Positions 1 to 5,509 of a DNA stretch of 7,829 nucleotides are shown piece by piece (position 1 is the first letter of the stretch; each line of letters begins with the position of its first letter). Origin of the DNA: Pseudomonadota bacterium (GTDB lineage Bacteria > Pseudomonadota > Alphaproteobacteria > UBA828 > JAPUJA01); assembly GCA_027296525.1 (NCBI GenBank), contig JAPUJA010000030.1, positions 1-7,829 of the forward strand, written 5' to 3'. The position numbers and the translations under genes were made by a program. Under the pieces are notes generated by a model that saw only the letters and a list, made by a program, of their open reading frames with translations, was not told the DNA's origin and ran no database searches.

Positions 1-458
1 GCCTTGATAGGGTCGGAGGCAAGATGAGCGTATCTGGCTGTCGTTTGAACCTGACGATGGCCCAGGAGCTTACCGATCATTGGCAAACTTTCTCCGACGG
101 CGAGGGCACCAGAGGCGAATGAGTGCCTTAGATCATGAATACGAACGTCCTCCAGCTTGGCGAGCTTGCGAATCCGTCGCCAAGGGTGCTGAAGATCGGT
201 GAGGTGGCTTCCCGGTTTTTTCCCGACGATCACATATGGGTTGCTGGGAGTCCGCTGAATCCCATCCAGGACCTTACGTGCCGCGGCGCCCAGATGAACG
301 GTTTTCTGACCGGTTTTGGAGTCAGGCAGATGTATCTCGTTACCAAATATGTACTCCCACCTTAGGGTTTGGATCTCGCCAAGACGGCAACCGGTAAGGA
401 TCAATAGTCGGATAGCTGTGATCGCGGCTGGAACCTCTGTTCGTGGATTGCTATTTGA
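1..458 (-). pseudogene. Tyrosine recombinase (phage/island integrase), catalytic domain only, cut at left edge
   Basis: The minus strand is open from an in-frame TAA (459-461) to the window edge and reads as the catalytic domain of a P4/lambda-type tyrosine recombinase. Visible motifs in order: LILTGCRLGEI with the box I Arg at 383-385; LPDSKTGQK with the beta-hairpin Lys at 315-317; HDLRHSFASG with the box II His at 135-137 and Arg at 126-128; LLGHRQVQTT with His at 57-59; and ARYAHL with the Tyr nucleophile at 30-32. All catalytic residues are therefore present. The N-terminal arm and core-binding domains, normally another ~180-200 residues, are absent. No ATG precedes box I, and no integrase-like sequence continues in other frames before the tRNA fragment ~65 bases away. 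I infer a 5' truncation by deletion, leaving a dead or non-autonomous gene. Base composition is lower in GC than the host genes to the right. Confidence 0.88.
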
Positions 459-526
459 TTACTGGGCAGCGAACCCAGGCCCAAGAACCGTTTCGAGGCA
501 ACCCGTTAGGCCGTATATCGTCGTTA

Positions 527-571
527 TTCCTAATCTGGGGGTCGTGGGTTCGAGTCCCGCCGGGCGCACCA
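527..571 (+). tRNA. 3' half of tRNA-Arg(CCT), integrase attachment-site copy
   Basis: The sequence fits canonical tRNA positions 32-76. It has a 7-base anticodon loop TTCCTAA with anticodon CCT (529-531), 3' anticodon stem TCTGG (534-538), 5-base variable loop, T stem GTGGG/CCCGC around TTCGAGT (544-560), 3' acceptor strand CGGGCGC (561-567), discriminator A and encoded CCA (569-571). Left of the loop there is no pairing partner for the anticodon stem, no D arm and no GCGCCCG acceptor strand, so this is not a functional tRNA gene. A half-tRNA ending at CCA beside an integrase is the usual product of site-specific integration: the incoming element rebuilds the intact gene at its other end and leaves this copy. 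The intact tRNA-Arg(CCT) should lie at the far (left) end of the element. Confidence 0.83.
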
Positions 572-651
572 GGGCTTTCCTACGACAGCCTACCAAGGCC
601 TTGTCACGAATCTCGAGCGCAGGCGCAATTCGACGTTTCACCCGCTGTGCC

Positions 652-801
652 TTAAGCGACCGGAGCACCCGCGGCGGCCCGTTGAGCGAAGGTCGGATCG
701 TCGTATTTGCACTCCGCGACGTCGATGCGGATCAGCTGGCCCTGGCCGTCATGGGTGTAGGTGGTGACATCCCCGCTCGCCTTCTCCGTCTTCGAGGCGC
801 G
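652..801 (-). other. 49-codon open frame following the D-amino-acid transaminase stop, no start codon
   Basis: Directly after the TGA that ends the transaminase (802-804) the same frame stays open for 49 codons to a TAA at 652-654. The peptide looks protein-like, with high GC3 and an acidic/aromatic pattern such as DVTTYTHDGQGQLIRIDV and CKYDDPTF. There is no ATG, GTG or TTG in this frame, so independent initiation is unlikely. The upstream gene is already full length for its family (282 residues against ~283). It could be the C-terminal remnant of a deleted gene, a rare TGA read-through extension, or chance. I do not recognise a family. Confidence 0.35.
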
Positions 802-1650
802 TCACCCGGCCAAGGCCATCTCGATATAGAGCCGACGGAGCTTGACCGTCACGGCTCCCGGCTCGCCATTGCCAAGCGTGCGCCCGTCGATCCGGACGAC
901 CGGGATGACGAGCGTCGAGGCGCTCGTCAGGAAAGCCTCGGCGGCCTCGTAGGCTTCCTCGGGCGTAAAGCCCTGCTCCTTGATCCTCAGCCCTTCGCGC
1001 GCCGCCAGCCGGAGCACGGCCCGCCCCGTGATGCCGTTCAAAATATCGTTGGAGAGGGGACGGGTCATGATCGCGCCGTCCGTCGTGACGATGAAGGCGT
1101 TGCTCGAGCTGCCCTCGGTCACATGGCCGTCCTCCACCATCCAGGCATCCTCGGCGCCCGCCTCGAGGGCGCACTCCTTGGCCAGGACCGCCGCGAGCAA
1201 GCCCACGGTCTTGATGTCCCGGCGGCGCCAACGGATGTCGGGCACCGTGACGATGGCGATGCCCGACCGGGCGGCGGGATTGTTCAGGATGATCTTTTCC
1301 TGGGTGAACATCACGAGCGAGGGCGCGACCTCCTTGGGGTAGGCGAAATCCCTCTCGGCCGCGCCGCGCGTCACCTGGAGATAGACGATTCCCTCCCGGA
1401 GATCGTTGAGGGCGATCAGCTTCCTCTGAATCGCCACGATCTCGTCGTCGCTCGCGGGCCGGACCATATGGAGCTCGCCAAGCGAGCGGGTGAGCCGAGC
1501 CAGATGCGCCGCGTTGTCGACGAGCCTGCCATCGAGCACGGCGGAAACCTCGTAGACGCCGTCGGCGAAAAGAAACCCGCGGTCGAAGATCGAGATCCGG
1601 GCCGCCGACTCCGGCAGATACGCGCCGTTCACATAGACGGTTCGCGGCAT
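802..1650 (-). CDS. dat: D-amino-acid transaminase (class IV PLP aminotransferase)
   Basis: This 282-residue protein is likely a cytosolic fold-type IV PLP enzyme that moves an amino group between D-amino acids and 2-oxo acids, classically D-Ala + 2-oxoglutarate to pyruvate + D-Glu. It follows the Bacillus D-amino-acid transaminase pattern closely: DRGFLFADGVYEV (residues 23-35, with the carboxylate-trap Tyr33), YLQVTRG (90-96, substrate Arg95), DIRWRRRDIK with Schiff-base Lys147, VTEGSSSN (177-184) with cofactor Glu179, and LTSAST (241-246). The VTRG Arg and the IRWxxxDIK block favour D-amino-acid transaminase over branched-chain (IlvE) or aminodeoxychorismate lyase (PabC) relatives. The family's His after VTRG is not conserved (AERDF), so substrate range may differ. 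The ATG is preceded by GGGA about 8 bases upstream, but the frame is open further up through a short tandem duplication, so the start is probable rather than certain. The gene is divergent from the triple-RidA operon. Confidence 0.87.
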   Translation of the reverse strand: MPRTVYVNGAYLPESAARISIFDRGFLFADGVYEVSAVLDGRLVDNAAHLARLTRSLGELHMVRPASDDEIVAIQRKLIALNDLREGIVYLQVTRGAAERDFAYPKEVAPSLVMFTQEKIILNNPAARSGIAIVTVPDIRWRRRDIKTVGLLAAVLAKECALEAGAEDAWMVEDGHVTEGSSSNAFIVTTDGAIMTRPLSNDILNGITGRAVLRLAAREGLRIKEQGFTPEEAYEAAEAFLTSASTLVIPVVRIDGRTLGNGEPGAVTVKLRRLYIEMALAG

Positions 1651-1698
1651 CGGCTCATTCCCGCGCCTTGTCGGCTCATCCCGCGCCTTGCCGGCTCA
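1651..1698. repeat. 20/21-bp tandem direct repeat in the transaminase leader
   Basis: Two consecutive near-identical units of CGGCTCAT(T)CCCGCGCCTTG (1651-1671 and 1672-1691) are followed by a partial third copy, cggctca (1692-1698). The units differ by one inserted T and the last base. They lie immediately upstream of the minus-strand ATG at 1650 and include its GGGA/GGGAA ribosome-binding region, so the likely ribosome-binding segment is itself duplicated. Replication slippage is the simplest origin. Confidence 0.8.
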
Positions 1699-1745
1699 AA
1701 GGGCATCGCCCGGACCGGCGTGACGCTCTCCCGTTTCTCGCCCGC

Positions 1746-1777
1746 ATCCGACAACCGATCCGACGGCCGATCCGGCC
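1746..1777. repeat. Three direct ATCCG-containing repeats with 12-bp period
   Basis: ATCCGACAACCG, ATCCGACGGCCG and ATCCGGCC follow each other without gaps, and the last two share the longer word CCGATCCG (1755-1762, 1767-1774). They sit about 100 bases upstream of the transaminase start inside a divergent promoter region. They could be a regulator's operator repeats or simple slippage products; no regulator gene is adjacent to support the first reading. Confidence 0.5.
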
Positions 1778-1996
1778 TCCTCCAATGCTCGAGCCTAACA
1801 CACCGCGCGGATTGATTTTCGGGCGGCGGGCTCAACGCGCCGGCGATTCACCCGAGGCGCGTTTGCCGCGCCCCCCCCCCGCCGTCGTTGCGTTTCGGCT
1901 TTCGCTCCACTACCCTTTTTTTTCATGAGCGCGCAAAGCGCCGGGCGGTGATCGGCACGCCGAAACAAGAATAACGCCGAAGGGGGAGATTCCAAG

Positions 1997-3235
1997 ATGG
2001 CCAAGACCCGCCTCATGCCCGAGGGCCATTGGGATTGGAGCGTGCCGGTCTCCTTCTCCCAGGGCTGGAAGGTCGGCAATCTCATCTTCGTCGGCGGGCA
2101 GGTTTCGCTCGACAAGGACGCCCAGCTCGTCGCCCCCGGCGACATCGAGGCCCAGACCCGCAACAGCTTCGAATTCGTCCAGAAGGTTCTCGAGGAGGGC
2201 GGCGGCGAGCTCGGCGAGCTCGTCAAGTTCAACACCTGGTATGAGTTCGAGGGCGAGGGCGCGGCGCTCAAGGACTATTGGGAGCGCATGACGCGGGTTC
2301 GGCTCGGCTATCTGCGTGACCCAGGGCCGGTCGGAACCGCGCTCCGCATTGCGGGGCTGGGTTACGCGGGTCTCTTGATCGAGATCGACGGCATCGGGGC
2401 CATCGGCGCGGACAAGATCCGGATCATGCCGGACGGGCACTGGGACTGGAGCATTCCCGTGCCGCTCTCCCAAGGCTGGAAGGTCGATGATCTCGTCTTC
2501 GTGGGCGGGCAGGTTTCCGCCGACGCCCGGGGCGAGACCGTCGCCCCCGCCGACATCGTCGCGCAGACGCGCAACACCTACGGATTCATCCAGAGGGTGC
2601 TCGAGAAGGCGGGCGCGGGCTTTTCCGATATCGTGCAGCTCAACGTCTTCTATCGCTATGACGGCCCGGAGCGAGCGCTCGAGGCCTATCTTCATCAAAT
2701 TCACCATGTGAGCCGCGAGTTTCTGAAAGCCCCCTATCCCTCGGGCATCACCGCGCGCGTGAACGGCCTCGCCTACGAAGGGCTTCTGGTCGAGATCGAA
2801 GCGATCGCCTCGCTCAACCCTCGGAAGAAACCGCTGTCACCGGCGGGCCATGGGAGTTGGCCGGGCGGTGCTCCGCTCAGTCCGGGCTGGAAGGCCGGCG
2901 ATCTCGTCTATGTCAGCGGTCAAATCCCGGCGGACTCGAACGGCCAGATCCAAACCGCCGGCGATATCGAGGCGCAAACCCACAAGGTCTTCCAGAACAT
3001 GCGCCTTGTGTTGAACGAGGCCGGCGCCGACATGGGCGACTTGGTGAAGCTCTACACCTTCTATCACTGCAACGAGGTGGGCGAGGCGCTCAAGACCTAC
3101 TGGGAGCGAATGACCGCCGTGCGCATGCAGTATTTGCCGAGCCCCGGCCCGACCGGCACGGCGATCCGCGTGAACGGCTTCGCGCCCAAGGGTCAGATGA
3201 TCGAAATACAGGGGATCGCGGCGCTCGAGGCCTAA
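1997..3235 (+). CDS. Triple-domain RidA/YjgF/UK114-family protein
   Basis: The 412-residue protein is three RidA-fold units in tandem at an exact period of 137 residues: about 1-136, 138-273 and 275-412. Equivalent markers are FVGGQVS (31-37), FVGGQVS (168-174) and YVSGQIP (305-311); the IEAQT/IVAQT helix start (50, 187, 324); and LLIEIDGI, LLVEIEAI and MIEIQGI near each unit's end. RidA proteins are usually ~130-residue homotrimers with active sites at subunit interfaces, so one chain could form a whole trimer. The Arg used by E. coli RidA (Arg105, PARS) to bind the imine carboxylate is Gly here in every unit (PVGT, PSGI, PTGT). A different Arg four residues later is conserved instead (117, 254, 391). 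This resembles the Arg-lacking Rid subfamilies, so canonical 2-aminoacrylate deaminase activity is doubtful. There is no signal peptide and it is likely cytosolic. Strong Shine-Dalgarno (agggggaga). The monooxygenase follows 22 bases later, presumably co-transcribed, suggesting a role in handling that enzyme's substrate or product. Confidence 0.93.
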   Translation: MAKTRLMPEGHWDWSVPVSFSQGWKVGNLIFVGGQVSLDKDAQLVAPGDIEAQTRNSFEFVQKVLEEGGGELGELVKFNTWYEFEGEGAALKDYWERMTRVRLGYLRDPGPVGTALRIAGLGYAGLLIEIDGIGAIGADKIRIMPDGHWDWSIPVPLSQGWKVDDLVFVGGQVSADARGETVAPADIVAQTRNTYGFIQRVLEKAGAGFSDIVQLNVFYRYDGPERALEAYLHQIHHVSREFLKAPYPSGITARVNGLAYEGLLVEIEAIASLNPRKKPLSPAGHGSWPGGAPLSPGWKAGDLVYVSGQIPADSNGQIQTAGDIEAQTHKVFQNMRLVLNEAGADMGDLVKLYTFYHCNEVGEALKTYWERMTAVRMQYLPSPGPTGTAIRVNGFAPKGQMIEIQGIAALEA

Positions 3236-3257
3236 GCGGCAAAAGGGAGAGAAAAGC

Positions 3258-4757
3258 ATGACAACGGACGTCGGGTTGCAAAAGGTCAAGGAGGTCTTGA
3301 AGACAGGCTCCGAGCCCCACCTCATGACCGGGGATCAATACAAGGAGAGCCTGCGTGACGGGCGACGGGTCATCGACTCGAAAGGTCAGCCCGTCGAGGA
3401 CGTCACGAGCCATCCGCAACTCGCCCGCGCGGTCGATAATATCGCCGCCCTGTTCGACATGCAGTTCGAGCCGGACACGCGCGACGCCTTCACATATCTC
3501 GATCCGGCGGACGGCGAGCGTTACGCCATCGGCTGGCAGATACCGACCGAGAAGGAGCATCTCAGGCGAAAGCTCGAAGCCCTGCGCCTCTCGACCTTGA
3601 AGACCTTCGGGATCTTCGGGCGCCCGCCCGACTACGGCTCGATGATGGCCCTCGGATTCCTCGCCGTTAACGACAAGATCGAGCGCGAAAATCCGGAATT
3701 CGCGCAAAACGTCCGCGACTTCATCAAACTCAGCAGAGCGCACAATCTCATGAGCACGGATCTCATCCCCGACGTCCAGGCCGACCGGCGGATCCCGGCC
3801 TCCGAGAAGCCCGGGCGCCTGCGCGCGGTCGAGGAGCGCCCCGACGGCATCGTCCTCTATGGCGCGAAACCCTGTGGCAGCATCGGCTCGATCAGCCACT
3901 TCTTCACCCTCTCGACGGCCTTGAGTCCCGGTCTCGACGAGGCGGCCTGCCTCTGGGGCGTACTGCCCGCCAACATCGAGGGGCTCACGCTCGTCCTGCG
4001 CGAGCCGGTGACCGATCCGAACGCCGAGTGGGAGGATCACCCGTTGGACAGCCGGGGCGAGGAGATCGACAATCTTTTGCTCTTCGACAACGTGTTCTTG
4101 CCCCGGGAGTACTTGGTGAGTTTTAAGAACAAGGAGTTGCTCGGGCTCTATCACGAAAGCGGGGTGGTCGGGTTCTGGCATATCCTGGCGCGCCTTGCGG
4201 TGCGTGCCGAAATCTTCGTCGGCGTCGCCCAGACCATCGTCGACGTGCTCGGCACCGGGCGTATTCCGTCGGTCCGTGATTCCGTGAGCGAAATCATAAA
4301 ATACGCCGCGATCTTGAAGGCGGGCATCATCGCCGCCGTGGAGCAGGCCGAGGTTTGGAACGGCGTGACCGTGCCCAATCTCGAATATGTCACCCCCGTG
4401 CGCCTCTATTCCATCGAGCAATACCCCCGCATCATGCATCTGTTACGCGATCTCTGCGGGCAGGGAATGGTCAGCCGATGGCCGAAGGCCCTGTGGGAGC
4501 ACCCTGAGATCGGGAAGAAGCTCGATGAGTTCATGCCGGGAACCGGCGTGACGGCGCGCGAGAAGAACCGCGTTTTCAACCTCGTTTGGGATCTCGCCTG
4601 CTCGAGCCACGCGGCCCGGGTGGCGATGTTCGAAAACACCAACGCGACCCCGCGGGCGTTCGTTTCCGAGGAGCTCTATCAGCATTACGACCGGGAAGCC
4701 GCCTGCCGTCTCATCCGCGACTATCTCGACATCAACCCGGAGCGCGTCGTGATCTAG
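3258..4757 (+). CDS. HpaB-family FADH2-dependent monooxygenase (4-hydroxyphenylacetate 3-hydroxylase-like oxygenase component)
   Basis: This 499-residue protein has the usual length and motif order of the HpaB/PvcC family: MTGDQYKESLRDGR (23-36), DVTSHP (48-53), RAHNLMSTDLIPDVQADR (160-177), EKPGRLRAVEE (183-193), GAKPCGSIGSISHFFTLST (202-220), GLTLVLREP (242-250), DHPLDSRGEEIDNLLLFD (260-277), LGLYHESG (295-302) and AQTIVDVLG (324-332). Members are oxygenase components of two-component systems that use FADH2 from a separate reductase to hydroxylate phenols or aryl/heteroaromatic substrates. The acyl-CoA dehydrogenase-like fold also includes 4-hydroxybutyryl-CoA dehydratase, but the Fe-S ligand pattern of that enzyme is not evident. 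Substrate cannot be read from sequence. The Shine-Dalgarno agggagag lies 7 bases before the ATG and the gene is in an operon with the triple-RidA gene. No HpaC-like flavin reductase is present in the window, so it must come from elsewhere. Confidence 0.92.
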   Translation: MTTDVGLQKVKEVLKTGSEPHLMTGDQYKESLRDGRRVIDSKGQPVEDVTSHPQLARAVDNIAALFDMQFEPDTRDAFTYLDPADGERYAIGWQIPTEKEHLRRKLEALRLSTLKTFGIFGRPPDYGSMMALGFLAVNDKIERENPEFAQNVRDFIKLSRAHNLMSTDLIPDVQADRRIPASEKPGRLRAVEERPDGIVLYGAKPCGSIGSISHFFTLSTALSPGLDEAACLWGVLPANIEGLTLVLREPVTDPNAEWEDHPLDSRGEEIDNLLLFDNVFLPREYLVSFKNKELLGLYHESGVVGFWHILARLAVRAEIFVGVAQTIVDVLGTGRIPSVRDSVSEIIKYAAILKAGIIAAVEQAEVWNGVTVPNLEYVTPVRLYSIEQYPRIMHLLRDLCGQGMVSRWPKALWEHPEIGKKLDEFMPGTGVTAREKNRVFNLVWDLACSSHAARVAMFENTNATPRAFVSEELYQHYDREAACRLIRDYLDINPERVVI

Positions 4758-4764
4758 GGGCGCC

Positions 4765-4804
4765 GGTCCGGACCCTCAAGGGTCATCAACCCTCAAGGGT
4801 CATC
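4765..4804. repeat. Palindrome plus 17-bp tandem duplication after the monooxygenase
   Basis: A perfect palindrome ggtccggacc (4765-4774) runs into two tandem copies of accctcaagggtcatc(a) (4772-4788 and 4789-4804). Each copy contains the short inverted repeat ACCCT-CA-AGGGT, so the RNA could fold into two small hairpins. With no T run this is at best a weak transcript end for the plus-strand operon. The second copy also contains the TGA (4793-4795) that ends the minus-strand ligase remnant. Confidence 0.7.
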
Positions 4805-4861
4805 GCGACGCGCTGAGCGCAGCTTGAAGCGCTGGATCTTGCCCGTCGCCGTCTTGGAGTC
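4793..4861 (-). pseudogene. C-terminal scar of an aryl/acyl-CoA ligase (AMP-forming)
   Basis: On the minus strand the last codons before the TGA at 4793-4795 read SKTATGKIQRFKLRS. This is the A10 motif (consensus PKTxTGKIxR, with the catalytic Lys) ending benzoate-CoA-ligase-like members of the ANL superfamily. The match begins abruptly: the codon before Lys is Ser where Pro is expected, and the preceding residues do not resemble a ligase. The roughly 500 residues of the rest of the enzyme are absent, and the intact GAF gene occupies the space. I infer the 3' tip of a deleted CoA-ligase gene. Such ligases activate aromatic acids, which fits the adjoining HpaB-type monooxygenase, but that link is inference. 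Confidence 0.72.
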
Positions 4862-4960
4862 TGTCGGCTGAGCGCCACCATCGATGACTTCTTGGGGCCG
4901 TGAATCCTCTCCGGTCGAGCCGGAAACGCGATCAAGGGGGGACTCGACGCGGCCGGATGC

Positions 4961-4976
4961 TGTTAGACTGCGCCCA
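4961..4976 (+). promoter_or_regulatory. Possible -10 element giving a leaderless GAF-gene transcript
   Basis: TTAGACT (TAGACT at 4964-4969), preceded by TG at 4961-4962, resembles an extended -10 box and ends 6 bases before the ATG at 4976. Transcription would start at or within a base or two of the A of the ATG. No Shine-Dalgarno sits at the right distance, which fits a leaderless message. I see no clear -35 hexamer. Confidence 0.42.
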
Positions 4977-5509
4977 TGGCCGCCCAAACGATCCCATCCG
5001 AGTTGCGCGCGCTCTTCGCGGGCGGAAGCGCGAGCGATGGGTTTCTCGAGGCGCTGATGCCGGCGGTCTGCGACGCGCTCGCCTGCGCGCGCTCGCTGCT
5101 CTTCCTGCGCGAGCCCGATCGGAAAATGCTGCACACCCATGGCTGGTGGCGGAGGCCCGAGCAGGCGCACCCAATCGAAGACGGCTGGAGCGCGGAGCCC
5201 GCGACGATCGCCGAAGACGACCCGCTGTTCGCCGAGGCCCTCCGCAACCCGGCCGCCCTCTATATCGACGACATCGAAGGCGCCGCGCCCGGTGTTCTCA
5301 ATCTGGAGCTCGAGCGCGCCCATTACCGCCACCGGGCGTTCATCCACGCGCCGATCTACAGAGACGGGCGGCTCTACGGCATCCTCGAGCCCTGCGTCTT
5401 CGACCGGCCCCGTGAATGGAGCCCCGAGGACCGCGCGATCACCGCGTGGCTTCAGGAGCGCCTCGCACCGATCGCGGCGGAATACGTCGCGGCCAACGCT
5501 CCGCGATAG
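4976..5509 (+). CDS. GAF-domain protein, small single-domain
   Basis: This 177-residue protein is essentially one GAF domain. An N-terminal helix (FLEALMPAVCDALAC, 23-37) leads into the strands SLLFLREPDRKMLHTHGWW (40-58). The typical second half follows, AFIHAPIYRDGRLYGILEP (121-139) and FDRPREWSPEDRAITAWLQ (142-160), ending in the closing helix. GAF domains bind small ligands or cyclic nucleotides and usually feed sensor kinases, cyclases or regulators; here no output domain is attached, so it would act alone as a ligand sensor or binding partner. No cysteine pattern marks it as an fRMsr-type methionine sulfoxide reductase. The start fits the domain boundary, with a leaderless-looking promoter just upstream. 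It stands alone between two gene scars, so its partner is unknown. Confidence 0.83.
   Translation: MAAQTIPSELRALFAGGSASDGFLEALMPAVCDALACARSLLFLREPDRKMLHTHGWWRRPEQAHPIEDGWSAEPATIAEDDPLFAEALRNPAALYIDDIEGAAPGVLNLELERAHYRHRAFIHAPIYRDGRLYGILEPCVFDRPREWSPEDRAITAWLQERLAPIAAEYVAANAPR

Larger units (their letters stand above)
459..801. other. Element/host junction and flank without an intact gene
   Basis: Bases 459-526 are element-side DNA between the integrase remnant and the tRNA half, with nothing recognisable. The tRNA half occupies 527-571. From 572 onward the DNA should be the original chromosomal flank downstream of the tRNA. It holds a 10-bp palindrome (caaggccttg, 597-606) and the start-less minus-strand frame described separately. 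I see no rho-independent terminator with a T run and no other supported gene. Confidence 0.6.
1651..1996. promoter_or_regulatory. Divergent intergenic region between the transaminase and the triple-RidA operon
   Basis: These 346 bases separate two divergently transcribed genes and must hold promoters for both, although I cannot point to a convincing -35/-10 pair. Visible structure, left to right: the tandem duplication at 1651-1698; three ATCCG repeats at 12-bp spacing (1746, 1758, 1770); a C10 tract (1871-1880); a T8 tract (1916-1923); and a good Shine-Dalgarno (agggggaga, from 1981) about 8 bases before the ATG at 1997. No supported gene lies here. A 43-codon minus-strand frame starting at 1926 with poly-Lys from the T8 tract looks like low-complexity noise. 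Confidence 0.55.

Noticed and set aside
459..668. Minus-strand 69-codon frame containing RPAGLEPTTPRLG
   Set aside because: That peptide is the well-known artefact of translating a tRNA gene on its opposite strand.
316..1815. 499-codon open frame on the plus strand across the tRNA half and opposite the transaminase
   Set aside because: It is antisense to a gene with clear catalytic motifs, crosses the element/host junction, and its translation is Arg/Gly/Asp-rich with no recognisable domain; long antisense frames are expected at this GC content.
1795..1926. Minus-strand small protein starting with a poly-lysine run
   Set aside because: The lysines come only from the T8 homopolymer; the rest is low-complexity Arg/Ala/Gly without a ribosome-binding site or domain.
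3090..4439. 449-codon minus-strand frame opposite the monooxygenase
   Set aside because: Antisense shadow of a gene with complete HpaB-family motifs; the composition is typical of mirror translation.
4765..4804. Rho-independent terminator for the RidA/monooxygenase operon
   Set aside because: Inverted repeats are present but the stems are short and no T run follows; reported as repeats instead.
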